15,231 nt of DNA from Methanobacteriota archaeon (GCA_018662715.1 JABJFP010000217.1:1-15231); one strand, 5' to 3'. Shown: positions 6,738 through 13,772, numbered from the stretch's first letter. Made by a program: numbers and translations. Notes: generated by a model from the letters alone, not told the origin.

Positions 6738-6995
6738 ATGGATATTTACAATCAAACATGGATCGGTCGTGAATTGACCGTACTCGCCTCAACAGATTCA
6801 TCCCTTGTCAACCGACAAGGATGCGTGGTTGATGAAACCCGCAACACCCTGGCAATCCGTGAAGGAGACCGAATGGTCACACTGAACAAAGCCAGTATCA
6901 CATTCACTGTTGGCGACCATCCGGTCGTCATCGAAGGGGCAATGGTGGGTCACCGCCCCGAAGACAGGATCCACCGAACATATAGGAAGGCATGA
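6738..6995 (+). CDS. rnp1: RNase P protein component 1 (Rpp29/POP4 family)
   Basis: Rnp1 is the archaeal homologue of eukaryotic Rpp29/POP4. It pairs with Rpp21 and binds the specificity part of RNase P RNA, which matures tRNA 5' ends. The 85-residue product is a compact Sm-like barrel: WIGRELTVLASTDSSLVNRQGCVVDETRNTL, then the basic surface MVTLNKASITFTV and a helix-forming tail GHRPEDRIHRTYRKA. The length is at the short end for the family. Its Shine-Dalgarno GGAGGTGAG (6724-6732) lies inside the end of aIF1, and its ATG follows the aIF1 stop by one base, so the two are tightly coupled. It normally sits before uS17 in euryarchaea, as it does here. Confidence 0.92.
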   Translation: MDIYNQTWIGRELTVLASTDSSLVNRQGCVVDETRNTLAIREGDRMVTLNKASITFTVGDHPVVIEGAMVGHRPEDRIHRTYRKA

Positions 6996-6999
6996 TACG

Positions 7000-7335
7000 A
7001 TGCGAGATATTGGCGTTGATGTAAAAAACCCCACCGGTGAGTGGGATGGCGATGAAAACTGTCCGTTTTACGGAACTCTACGCTTGCGTGGTCAGGTTTT
7101 GGAAGGTACAGTTTCCAGCACTGGTATGCAAAGTACGATTACAATCGAACGAAACAATGTGCGTTACATGAAGAAGTACGAGCGATTTGAGAAGCGAACC
7201 AGTGTCGTTTCTGCTCACTTGCCTACCTGTATCGGAGAAGTCAACATCGGTGATACGGTCAAGGTCATGGAATGCCGCCCTCTTTCTAAGACGGTTTCAT
7301 TCTGCGTCATCGAGAACTCAGGAGGTGTTGTCTGA
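7000..7335 (+). CDS. rps17: Small ribosomal subunit protein uS17
   Basis: uS17 is a primary 16S rRNA binder of the OB-fold type. The 111-residue product begins MRDIGVDVKNP and has the archaeal-type NCPFYGTLRLRGQVLEGTV near residues 21-39, then KYERFEKRTSVVSAHLP and the conserved GDTVKVMECRPLSKTVSFCVIE. The frame is open upstream to a TTG at 6910, inside Rnp1, but the family N-terminus and the ribosome binding site GGAAGG (6985-6990) support the ATG at 7000, four bases after the Rnp1 stop. Its stop overlaps the uL14 start (TGATG). Confidence 0.96.
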   Translation: MRDIGVDVKNPTGEWDGDENCPFYGTLRLRGQVLEGTVSSTGMQSTITIERNNVRYMKKYERFEKRTSVVSAHLPTCIGEVNIGDTVKVMECRPLSKTVSFCVIENSGGVV

Positions 7336-7733
7336 TGCGAGGAATTGCAGGAAAGCAAACCCGAGGTCTACCGACCGCAGCACGCCTTCACGTTGCCGAT
7401 AACACCGGTGCAAAGGTTGTTCAAATCTTGAACGTTCTCAAGCTCGGTGGTACCATGCGTCGTTACCCCGCAGCAGGTGTTGGTGACATGGCCAAGGTCT
7501 CTGTCAAGAAAGGAACTCCTGACACCCGTCGACAAATGTTCAACGCAATTATCATCCGCCAACGCCGACCGTTCCGTCGTGTTGACGGTACATGGGTGCA
7601 GTTCGAAGACAATGCTTGTGTCATTGTCAACGAGAAAGGAGACGTTCAAGGGTCCGATATCAAAGGGCCAGTATCTCGAGAAGCCGCTGAGAGGTGGCCT
7701 CGTATTGCTGCAAATGCAAAACAGATTGTGTGA
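7335..7733 (+). CDS. rpl14: Large ribosomal subunit protein uL14
   Basis: uL14 forms intersubunit contacts next to uL3 and eL24-type proteins on the 50S interface. The 132-residue product is highly conserved: HVADNTGAKVVQILNV (about 19-34), GVGDMAKVSVKKGTP (about 48-62), RQRRPFRRVDGTWVQFEDNACVIVN, and SDIKGPVSREAAERWPRIAANA. The start shares one base with the uS17 stop, and GGAGGTG at about 7321-7327, inside uS17, is the ribosome binding site. Confidence 0.98.
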   Translation: MRGIAGKQTRGLPTAARLHVADNTGAKVVQILNVLKLGGTMRRYPAAGVGDMAKVSVKKGTPDTRRQMFNAIIIRQRRPFRRVDGTWVQFEDNACVIVNEKGDVQGSDIKGPVSREAAERWPRIAANAKQIV

Positions 7734-7742
7734 GGGATGAAC

Positions 7743-8150
7743 ATGGTCAAGAGTATGAAACCAGGAAAACAACGAAAGGCGCACTTCAACGCGCCAATGC
7801 ACGAAAAGCGTAAGCGAGTTGCGGCTCGTCTGCAACTTGCCAAGCCAGATGCACGATTCGCAGGTGTTCGCACCGTTACCGTCCGTGTAGGAGATATAGT
7901 CCAAACAACCCGTGGCGATCACGCCCATGGTGGAAAGCGTCACGGTGGAAAGCGCAACAATGAGCCCCTCACCGGAGCCGTTCTTCGAATTGATTCGGAG
8001 AAGGGTCGCTTGTACATTGAAGGAGTCAAGGCCAGTAAGGCCGACAACAAAGAAGAGGCGGTACCAGTTCACGCCTCGAACGTGGTAGTGGTTCAACTTG
8101 ATGAATCCGACCGCATGCGAATCGCAAAATTGACTGGTAACAGGAGTTGA
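7743..8150 (+). CDS. rpl24: Large ribosomal subunit protein uL24 with an insertion in its KOW loop
   Basis: uL24 initiates 50S assembly and lies near the tunnel exit. The 135-residue product starts MVKSMKPGKQRKAHFNAPMH, as archaeal homologues do. The KOW motif follows, VRVGDIVQTTRGD, then GAVLRIDSEKGRLYIEGVKASKAD and PVHASNVVVVQLDESD. Between the conserved GD and the following GAVLRID lies an insertion with a doubled HGGKR unit (residues about 62-71). Most archaeal homologues I recall have a short FKGHEGK-like turn there. I prefer the ATG at 7743 over 7737 because the purine-rich TGAGGGA ends at 7737, too close to the earlier ATG. Confidence 0.93.
   Translation: MVKSMKPGKQRKAHFNAPMHEKRKRVAARLQLAKPDARFAGVRTVTVRVGDIVQTTRGDHAHGGKRHGGKRNNEPLTGAVLRIDSEKGRLYIEGVKASKADNKEEAVPVHASNVVVVQLDESDRMRIAKLTGNRS
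7926..7955 (+). repeat. 15-base tandem duplication within uL24
   Basis: Bases 7926-7940 (CATGGTGGAAAGCGT) and 7941-7955 (CACGGTGGAAAGCGC) are adjacent copies differing only at two third-codon positions, and both encode HGGKR. The synonymous differences suggest an older duplication kept at the protein level. Confidence 0.85.
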
Positions 8151-8155
8151 ACAAT

Positions 8156-8854
8156 ATGAGTAGCCATCATTTGAAGCGCTTGGCCATGCCCCGTAGCTGG
8201 CCTTTGCCCCGTAAAACATCCGTTTGGGTGACCCGACCTATGCCAGGCGCACATTCGCTTGAACATTGCATGCCTGTTTCCTTAGTCATTCGTGACGTAC
8301 TAGGACTTGCTAAGACCAGCCGTGAAGTACGTTTCATTCTTCACAACGAACTTGCTAAGATCGACGGACGTATTGTGAAAGATACTCGCCGTGGCGTCGG
8401 TTTGATGGACGTATTGTCCCTCGGCGACGAGCATTACCGATGCGTCTTGGACCACAACGGTCGCTTGCGCTATCGAACCATCTCCGCTGAAGAAGCGGCT
8501 TGGAAGGTTTGCCGAATTGAAGGTAAGACGACCATTAAGGGTGGTCAAACACAACTTAACCTTCACGACGGACGAAACATCATCGTTGATGACCCAAGTC
8601 AATACAACACTGGAGATTCACTCAAACTTGGTCTTCCAGAGCAAACCATCGTTGACCACATCCGATTCGGAGAAGGAACACGATGCTACCTCATCGGTGG
8701 AGGCCACGTTGGCGAAACTGCTGATGTGAAGGAATACATCGTTAAGCGTTCAAGCATGCCTAACGAAGTACAATTCGAATCCTTTGGTACCGTTACTCGA
8801 AACGTCTTCGCAATTGGTGACGCTAAGATGCCCCTTACGGAGGTGGCTGAATGA
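8156..8854 (+). CDS. rps4e: Small ribosomal subunit protein eS4
   Basis: eS4 is found only in archaea and eukaryotes and binds the foot region of 16S rRNA. The 232-residue product begins MSSHHLKRLAMPRSWPLPRK. It has an S4-type RNA-binding region around TSREVRFILHNELAKIDGRIVKDTRRGVGLMDVLSL (about 59-94, quoted in parts in homologues) and a C-terminal KOW-like part with YNTGDSLKLGLPEQTIVDHI and IGGGHVGETADV. An in-frame TTG at 8147 exists, but AGGAG at 8142-8146 positions the ATG at 8156 with nine bases of spacing. It ends in an ATGA overlap with uL5. Confidence 0.95.
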   Translation: MSSHHLKRLAMPRSWPLPRKTSVWVTRPMPGAHSLEHCMPVSLVIRDVLGLAKTSREVRFILHNELAKIDGRIVKDTRRGVGLMDVLSLGDEHYRCVLDHNGRLRYRTISAEEAAWKVCRIEGKTTIKGGQTQLNLHDGRNIIVDDPSQYNTGDSLKLGLPEQTIVDHIRFGEGTRCYLIGGGHVGETADVKEYIVKRSSMPNEVQFESFGTVTRNVFAIGDAKMPLTEVAE

Positions 8855-9378
8855 GTGAAGCTGTGAACCCTATGGCACAACTACGTGTCTCAAAGGTTTG
8901 CGTGAACATCGGTGTCGGAGAAGGTGGAGAACGCCTCCTCAACGCCGAAAATGTTCTGCAGTTGGTGACAGGTGTCAAGCCTCAACGTACTCTTGGACGT
9001 ATCCAAAACCGTGACCTCAAGGTCCGTTTGGGCATGCCCATCGGATGCAAGGCTACCATGCGCAACAAGGAAGTGATCAACAAATTCCTGACCGATGCCT
9101 TCAACTGTCGAGACAACACTATTCCTTCATGGAACTTTGACAGCCAAGGTAACCTTTCCTTTGGCGTCCGTGATTACACGGACTTCCCCGGTCAGAAGTA
9201 CGACCCAGAAATCGGAATCTACGGAATGGACATTACCGTTGTTGTTGAGCGACCTGGCCACCGAGTCAGTCGCCGTCGCCGAGCCAAGAGTAAGGTCGGA
9301 GACCACCACAGAGTCACACCCGATGAATCACGACAGTGGTTCGTAGAACAATACAATATCAGTATCCTGGAGGAGTAA
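8851..9378 (+). CDS. rpl5: Large ribosomal subunit protein uL5
   Basis: uL5 binds 5S rRNA with uL18 and contacts the P-site tRNA and the 30S head. The 175-residue product has the archaeal core NPMAQLRVSKVCVNIGVGEG (residues 6-25), then ENVLQLVTGVKP, RIQNRDLKVRLGMPIGCKATMR, FGVRDYTDFPGQKYDPEIGIYGMDITVV and RPGHRVSRRRRAKSKVG. The start overlaps the eS4 stop (ATGA at 8851-8854), with GGAGGTG at 8839-8845 inside eS4. Confidence 0.97.
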   Translation: MSEAVNPMAQLRVSKVCVNIGVGEGGERLLNAENVLQLVTGVKPQRTLGRIQNRDLKVRLGMPIGCKATMRNKEVINKFLTDAFNCRDNTIPSWNFDSQGNLSFGVRDYTDFPGQKYDPEIGIYGMDITVVVERPGHRVSRRRRAKSKVGDHHRVTPDESRQWFVEQYNISILEE

Positions 9379-9380
9379 GA

Positions 9381-9533
9381 ATGGCACGAGATCATGGAAT
9401 TAGAATTGGAAGAACCCAAGGATGCCGACGCTGCAACCGCAAGCGTGGTATGATCCGTCGACACGGTCTACGACTGTGCCGCCAATGCTTCAGAGACGTA
9501 GCACCGGAAATCGGTTTTAAAAAGATGAATTGA
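9381..9533 (+). CDS. rps14: Small ribosomal subunit protein uS14, zinc-binding type
   Basis: uS14 helps assemble the 30S head. The 50-residue product is the short zinc-ribbon form with two cysteine pairs, CRRC and CRQC, in the segment GCRRCNRKRGMIRRHGLRLC and following residues, and the usual IGFKKMN-like tail. The frame is open upstream into uL5, but the family start MARDHGIRIGR and GGAGG at 9369-9373 (eight bases spacing) fix the ATG at 9381, two bases after the uL5 stop. Confidence 0.95.
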   Translation: MARDHGIRIGRTQGCRRCNRKRGMIRRHGLRLCRQCFRDVAPEIGFKKMN

Positions 9534-9546
9534 GGAGGCGAAAAGT

Positions 9547-9936
9547 ATGCAATTTGACCCATTAAATGACGCTCTTGTCAAGATCTACAACGCTGAACAA
9601 GCTGGAAAGTTCGATGTTGAACTTTCGCCCGCTTCCAAACTTCTTGGAAACGTGCTGAACATCATGCAATCCAAAGGCTATGTTGGCGAAATTACCCGAG
9701 TTGAAAACGGCCGAGGCGATGCCTTTGTTGTTGAACTTCGTGGAACTATCAACCGCTGTGGTACGGTAAAGCCTCGCCACAGTGTTCGTCGCCAAGAATA
9801 TGAGAAGTGGGAGACCCGATACCTTCCTGCTCGTGACTTCGGTCTCCTCATTATGACGACCAACTCCGGCGTGATGCATCACTACGATGCTAAGGACGCT
9901 CGAATAGGCGGCAAATTGCTGGCCTATGTATACTGA
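9547..9936 (+). CDS. rps8: Small ribosomal subunit protein uS8
   Basis: uS8 is a primary 16S rRNA binder of the central domain. The 129-residue product has the archaeal form: DPLNDALVKIYNAEQAGK (about 4-21), NVLNIMQSKGYVGEITRVE (about 36-54), KPRHSVRRQEYEKWETRYLP, and the C-terminal GLLIMTTNSGVMHHYDAKD followed by GGKLLAYVY. A ribosome binding site GAGGAGG lies at 9532-9538, overlapping the uS14 stop. In bacteria uS8 is the repressor of this operon; nothing in the sequence shows whether that holds here. Confidence 0.97.
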   Translation: MQFDPLNDALVKIYNAEQAGKFDVELSPASKLLGNVLNIMQSKGYVGEITRVENGRGDAFVVELRGTINRCGTVKPRHSVRRQEYEKWETRYLPARDFGLLIMTTNSGVMHHYDAKDARIGGKLLAYVY

Positions 9937-9947
9937 GGTGAAGAAAT

Positions 9948-10490
9948 ATGGTAAAAATCGACAGAATCGAACACATCGTAACCATCCCTGAAGGCGTTAG
10001 CGCCGAGATCAGTGAAGATGGCGTCGTGACCGTAACCGGTCCTAAAGGAAGCCTTTCCCGAACTTTCGTGAGCACATTCATTGAATTGTTCAAGGACGGT
10101 TCAGGAATTACTGTGCGTGTGGATGTTCCACGCCGCAAGCAACGTGCACTTGCAGGAACTTGGAACGCCCACATTTCAAACATGATCAAAGGAGTATCAG
10201 ACGGATTCACTTACAACTTGAAAGCCTTCTACTCTCACTTTCCCATGACCCTAGCGGTAAACGGAGACACATTCAATGTCAACAATTACTTTGGAGAGCG
10301 TGTCCCACGGGCAGCAAAAATCCTTAACGGCGTGAACGTCAAGGTATCGAACAAAACAGAAATTACAGTGTCGGGCATTGACAAGGAAGCCGTTGGTCAA
10401 ACAGCAGCAAACATTGAACGATGCACGACCATCAAGAACCGAGACCGACGTGTCTTCCAAGATGGTATTTACCTAGTAAACAAGGAGTGA
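9948..10490 (+). CDS. rpl6: Large ribosomal subunit protein uL6
   Basis: uL6 has two tandem alpha-beta domains and lies near the factor-binding site (sarcin-ricin loop). The 180-residue product shows VTIPEGVSAEISEDGVVTVTGPKG (about 11-34), the centre HISNMIKGVSDGFTYNLKAFY with the usual YSHFPM, then EITVSGIDKEAVGQTAANIE and the C-terminal RDRRVFQDGIYLV. The length is typical. GAGGTGA at 9935-9941 overlaps the uS8 stop codon. Confidence 0.96.
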   Translation: MVKIDRIEHIVTIPEGVSAEISEDGVVTVTGPKGSLSRTFVSTFIELFKDGSGITVRVDVPRRKQRALAGTWNAHISNMIKGVSDGFTYNLKAFYSHFPMTLAVNGDTFNVNNYFGERVPRAAKILNGVNVKVSNKTEITVSGIDKEAVGQTAANIERCTTIKNRDRRVFQDGIYLVNKE

Positions 10491-10495
10491 TTGAG

Positions 10496-11134
10496 ATGGC
10501 AGAAGATTATGAATCAATGACCGTTGCCCAACTGAAGGAAGTGCTCAAAGAGCAAGACCTTCCGATTTCGGGTAAGAAAAGCGAACTGATTGCCCGTTTG
10601 GTAGATGCCAACGGAGGAGCAGACGCTGCAGATGAAACAACCGCAGATGCACCAGAAGAAGCACCTTCCGAAGACGGATGGGATGATGAAGACTGGGATG
10701 ACGAGACTGAGCAAGTTTATGTCGTCAAGCAGAAGCCTGTTTTGGATGAAACCATGAAAGCCGCTCTCGCACTTCGTGCAGCACAAAAGAAGAAGACACC
10801 CTCGTTCCGCAGAACTGAATGGTTCCGCTACAAGCGACTGTCTCGCTCTGGATGGCGAGCTCCTCACGGAATGGACAACAAGCAACGCCGCAATTACAAG
10901 TACCGTGGTTCCCTTGTCCGCATCGGTCACGGAAAAGTAGCCGAAGCACGTTTCCTTCACCCGTCTGGATTCCGTGAAATCATGGTCCACAATATCGCTG
11001 ACCTTGAAACGGTCGATCCTGAAACCCAAGCAGCCCGTGTTGGCAGTACTGTGGGAGGACGCAAGAGAGAACATATCTACTCACGAGCCGATGAACTTGG
11101 GATTCGTGTGTTGAACCGAAGGAGGGATGTTTGA
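10496..11134 (+). CDS. rpl32e: Large ribosomal subunit protein eL32 with N-terminal SAP-like domain
   Basis: eL32 is an archaeal/eukaryotic 50S protein near the surface of 23S rRNA domain II. In this 212-residue product the eL32 core occupies about residues 95-212: PSFRRTEWFRYKRLS, WRAPHGMDNKQRR, RIGHGKVAEARFLHPSG and RADELGIRVLNRRRDV. Before it, residues about 5-40 read as a SAP domain: MTVAQLKEVLKEQDLPISGK, then KSELIARLVDA, with the expected two helices and the G-x-K turn. An acidic, Ala/Asp/Glu-rich linker (about 41-76, including GWDDEDWDDETEQ) follows. SAP domains usually bind nucleic acid. Haloarchaeal eL32 is known to carry an N-terminal HhH-like extension, so an N-terminal addition has precedent, but this fold is different. 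The frame is open upstream, but GGAG at 10484-10487 and the family context favour the ATG at 10496. Confidence 0.93.
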   Translation: MAEDYESMTVAQLKEVLKEQDLPISGKKSELIARLVDANGGADAADETTADAPEEAPSEDGWDDEDWDDETEQVYVVKQKPVLDETMKAALALRAAQKKKTPSFRRTEWFRYKRLSRSGWRAPHGMDNKQRRNYKYRGSLVRIGHGKVAEARFLHPSGFREIMVHNIADLETVDPETQAARVGSTVGGRKREHIYSRADELGIRVLNRRRDV

Positions 11135-11595
11135 TGCAAATCACCAACCAAAAGCGCCTCGCTGCTCGATTGCTCGGATGCGGAGTTAACCGTGTTTGGA
11201 TTCACCCGTCCTTTGTGGACCAAGTGGCATCTGCGGTTCAGACCGACGATATCCGTGAATTCATCGAAGAAGGCTGGATTAAGGCCAAGCCAATGAAGGG
11301 AACCTCTCGTGTTCGTGCTCGTGCCAGACTCGCTCAAAAGCGAAAGGGACGACGTAAGGGACAAGGTACTCGTGCAGGTTCAGCCAACGCTCGAAATCCT
11401 CGTAAGAACCGATGGATGCGCACCATTCGCAGCCAACGCCGTACTCTCAAGGAACTACGTGACGACGAAACCATTGCACCTTCCCAATACCGCCGATACT
11501 ACCTCAAGGCCAAGGGCGGTTCATACCGTTCTATTGCCCACATGCGTTCTCAGATGACGCTTGAAGGTGTTAGCTTCCCTGGAGGTGACGAGTGA
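11134..11595 (+). CDS. rpl19e: Large ribosomal subunit protein eL19
   Basis: eL19 is an archaeal/eukaryotic 50S protein that reaches toward the small subunit with a long helix. The 153-residue product has NQKRLAARLLGCGVNRVWI (about 5-23), the linker GWIKAKPMKGTSRVRAR, the basic Gly-rich RKGRRKGQGTRAGSANAR and the helical tail with YRRYYLKAKGGSYRS. A TTG at 11131 could add one residue, but GGAGGG (11121-11126) and the TGATG junction support the ATG at 11134, which shares one base with the eL32 stop. Confidence 0.95.
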   Translation: MQITNQKRLAARLLGCGVNRVWIHPSFVDQVASAVQTDDIREFIEEGWIKAKPMKGTSRVRARARLAQKRKGRRKGQGTRAGSANARNPRKNRWMRTIRSQRRTLKELRDDETIAPSQYRRYYLKAKGGSYRSIAHMRSQMTLEGVSFPGGDE

Positions 11596-12104
11596 TGGCA
11601 GGAAACAACCGCCGCTCTATCTTCCGCCGACGTAAGGCTGGTCTCACCGACTACCGTCGTCGATTGAAGTTGCTTCGTGGTCAAAAGCCACGTGCAGTTG
11701 TCCGTGTGTCCAACACCCGTACAACCTGTCAACTCGTTACATGGGCAGCCGATGGTGACCTCGTGACCATTTCAATGACAGGCTCAGACCTTGTCAAGAA
11801 ACATGGATGGCCTAACGACCACTCATTGAAATCCGTCCCTGCATCCTACTTGGTAGGCTTCGCAATGGGCAAAGCCGCAATGGCTTCGGGATCCTCCGAA
11901 GCCGTTCTGGACATTGGATTGGCAGCAAGTACCCGAGGTGGCCGTGTTTACGCCGCACTCAAGGGAATGGTTGACGCTGGTCTTGACATACCTCACAGCG
12001 ATGAAGTCTTCCCTGATGAAGGCCGCCTCACCGGCGCCCACATCAACGATAAGATGACCAAAGCTGTTGACACCACAAAGAAATCCATTGAGGGGGCATA
12101 CTGA
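11595..12104 (+). CDS. rpl18: Large ribosomal subunit protein uL18
   Basis: uL18 binds 5S rRNA with uL5 in the central protuberance. The 169-residue product starts MAGNNRRSIFRRRKAGLTDY, with KLLRGQKPRAVVRVSNTRT (about 24-42), the core around YLVGFAMGKAAMASGSSEAV, and LDIGLAASTRGGRVYAALKG and LDIPHSDEVFPDEGRLTGAH towards the end. The ATG shares one base with the eL19 stop; GGAGGTGA (11581-11588) within eL19 is its ribosome binding site. A GTG one codon earlier is less likely. Confidence 0.96.
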   Translation: MAGNNRRSIFRRRKAGLTDYRRRLKLLRGQKPRAVVRVSNTRTTCQLVTWAADGDLVTISMTGSDLVKKHGWPNDHSLKSVPASYLVGFAMGKAAMASGSSEAVLDIGLAASTRGGRVYAALKGMVDAGLDIPHSDEVFPDEGRLTGAHINDKMTKAVDTTKKSIEGAY

Positions 12105-12874
12105 TGACTGAAGAAGAACAAACAATTCCTACCATGGCACCAGGTTTGATGCAAGCCTACACCGACGAAGCACCAGAAGAAACACCTGATCGTCGCCGAC
12201 GAAAGAACCAGTACGACCCAATCGCTGCTCTGCGCAAGTGGGAACCTCGTACTCGCCTCGGCGCTGCAGTCATGGCTGGAAAGATTATTTCCTACGAAGC
12301 CGCACTGGCATCTGGTCTACCTATCCGTGAAGTTCAAATCGTTGACGCACTTATTCCTGACCTCGAAGATGAAGTTATCTCCGTGAACATGGTACAACGC
12401 ATGACTGACAGTGGTCGTCGTGTCCGCTTCAACGTAATGGCTTGCGTCGGAAACCGCGATGGATATGTCGGTCTCGGCATGGCCAAGGCTAAGGAAGTCG
12501 CTACAGCAATCAGCAAGGCCATTACGGCTGCAAAACTCAACCTCATCCCCGTTCAACGCGGAAACGGTTCATGGGAATCATCACCAGGTCCGGGCAATAC
12601 CGTTCCGTTCAAGGTGAACGGCCGAGCTGCTTCTACCCGTGTTACACTCATGCCTGCTGCAAAGGGCAAGGGACTTGTTATCGGTGAAACCGGTAAGCGT
12701 GTCCTTGAACTTGCAGGAGTTAAGGACGTTCTTTCCCGAACAAAGGGACAGACACGAACCACCATCAACTACGCTGCTGCTACCTTCAACGCATTGCAGA
12801 ACATCAACACCACCCGTGTTCTCGATGGTCAGCGTGAGAAACTACACATCCATACTGGGAGGAAATTTGAATGA
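12104..12874 (+). CDS. rps5: Small ribosomal subunit protein uS5
   Basis: uS5 lines the mRNA channel and affects decoding accuracy. The 256-residue product has an acidic, probably disordered N-terminus (about 1-35), then WEPRTRLGAAVMAGKI. The double-stranded RNA binding domain follows, MVQRMTDSGRRVRFNVMACV with GYVGLGMAKAKEVATAISKA. The C-terminal domain has VPFKVNGRAASTRVTLMPA, KGLVIGETGKRVLELAGVKD and GQTRTTINYAAATFNAL. Archaeal uS5 usually has cysteines in a CGSWEC-like segment; here the same place reads NGSWESSPGPGN, so these are lost. It starts one base into the uL18 stop (TGATG) and ends in an ATGA overlap with uL30. Confidence 0.96.
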   Translation: MTEEEQTIPTMAPGLMQAYTDEAPEETPDRRRRKNQYDPIAALRKWEPRTRLGAAVMAGKIISYEAALASGLPIREVQIVDALIPDLEDEVISVNMVQRMTDSGRRVRFNVMACVGNRDGYVGLGMAKAKEVATAISKAITAAKLNLIPVQRGNGSWESSPGPGNTVPFKVNGRAASTRVTLMPAAKGKGLVIGETGKRVLELAGVKDVLSRTKGQTRTTINYAAATFNALQNINTTRVLDGQREKLHIHTGRKFE

Positions 12875-13341
12875 CGTTTATTGTTGTACGAGCACGAAGC
12901 GATGTTAAGGTTGAGCGATCTATTCGTGAAACCATGCACCACATGAATCTGACACGTGTTAACCACGCTGTTATCATTGCAGACAACCCACAATACCGTG
13001 GAATGCTGCAAAAGGCCAAGGATTACATTACCTGGGGCGAAGCAGATGTTGGACTTGTTGAGCGCATGCTTGCAGAGCGAGGTCGAATGGCAGGTAACAT
13101 TCCATTGACAGATGAAATCGTTGCAGAACATACCGATTACAAGAACATCAGCGAATTTGCAACAGCAATTGTCGCTGGCGATGCACAGGTCAAAGATATT
13201 CCAAACTTGAAGCGTGTCTTCCGCCTTCACCCTCCTCGAGGGACAAAAGGCTGGGGCGGACTCAAGCGAAGTTTCGTTGTCGGTGGGGCTCTTGGCTCCC
13301 GTGGCGAAGAAATTGGGGCGCTCGTTGAGCGAATGATTTGA
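12871..13341 (+). CDS. rpl30: Large ribosomal subunit protein uL30, archaeal type
   Basis: uL30 lies near the 5S rRNA and the A-site finger. The 156-residue product is the long archaeal form: FIVVRARSDVKVERSIRETM, HHMNLTRVNHAVIIADNPQY, the linking region YITWGEADVGLVERMLAERGR, and the archaeal C-terminal extension with VFRLHPPRGTKGWGGLKRSF and GGALGSRG. GGGAGG at 12857-12862 lies inside uS5, and the ATG overlaps the uS5 stop (ATGA). Confidence 0.96.
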   Translation: MTFIVVRARSDVKVERSIRETMHHMNLTRVNHAVIIADNPQYRGMLQKAKDYITWGEADVGLVERMLAERGRMAGNIPLTDEIVAEHTDYKNISEFATAIVAGDAQVKDIPNLKRVFRLHPPRGTKGWGGLKRSFVVGGALGSRGEEIGALVERMI

Positions 13342-13352
13342 GGTGATTGAAG

Positions 13353-13772
13353 ATGGGTACAAAAGCAAACAAACATCGTGGACGAAACCGTTACCACGGT
13401 CGAGGAAAGAAAGCTGGTCGTGGCGCAGGAAAGCGTGGTGGCCGCGGAAACGCTGGTATGAACAAGCATCGTGTCATGACCAGAATCAAGTACATGCCAA
13501 ACCATTGGGGTATGCACGGATTCAACCGACATCCAACCCTCCGTACTGTCCATGTGACCGTCAACGTTGGTCAACTCGACGAGATGGCTAATGGCGGAAA
13601 GAGCATTGACTTGACCTCGCTGGGGATTGACAAGCTTCTCGGAAGTGGACAAATCCGCTCCAAACTCACAGTCATTGTGGGTGAAGCAAGCGCTCGGGCT
13701 ATTGAAAAGATAGAAGCCGCTGGCGGTACTATCGAACAAGGCGACGACTGGGGCGAATTTGAAGAAGAATGA
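13353..13772 (+). CDS. rpl15: Large ribosomal subunit protein uL15
   Basis: uL15 is an assembly protein of the 50S core. The 139-residue product has the Gly/Arg-rich N-terminal tail (KHRGRNRYHGRGKKAGRGAG and following), MPNHWGMHGFNRHP (about 50-63), and the globular part with IDLTSLGIDKLLGSGQI and EKIEAAGGTIEQ. It ends in an acidic tail, GDDWGEFEEE. A TTG at 13347 would add two residues but lies inside GAGGTGAT (13340-13347), which overlaps the uL30 stop, so the ATG at 13353 is chosen. Its stop codon lies within the stem of a perfect hairpin. Confidence 0.96.
   Translation: MGTKANKHRGRNRYHGRGKKAGRGAGKRGGRGNAGMNKHRVMTRIKYMPNHWGMHGFNRHPTLRTVHVTVNVGQLDEMANGGKSIDLTSLGIDKLLGSGQIRSKLTVIVGEASARAIEKIEAAGGTIEQGDDWGEFEEE

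Noticed and set aside
6437..6995. aIF1 and Rnp1 considered as a foreign insertion in the ribosomal operon
   Set aside because: Both occupy the position expected from other euryarchaeal operons (between uL29 and uS17), and both are tightly coupled to their neighbours.
6910..6999. Extended uS17 beginning inside Rnp1
   Set aside because: The extra 30 residues do not resemble uS17, whose MRDIGVDV-type N-terminus starts at 7000 with its own GGAAGG site.
7368..8219. Antisense open frame of 283 codons opposite uL14, uL24 and the start of eS4
   Set aside because: The three sense-strand genes are unmistakable, and the antisense translation shows no domain or ribosome binding site. It arises from codon bias of the sense genes.
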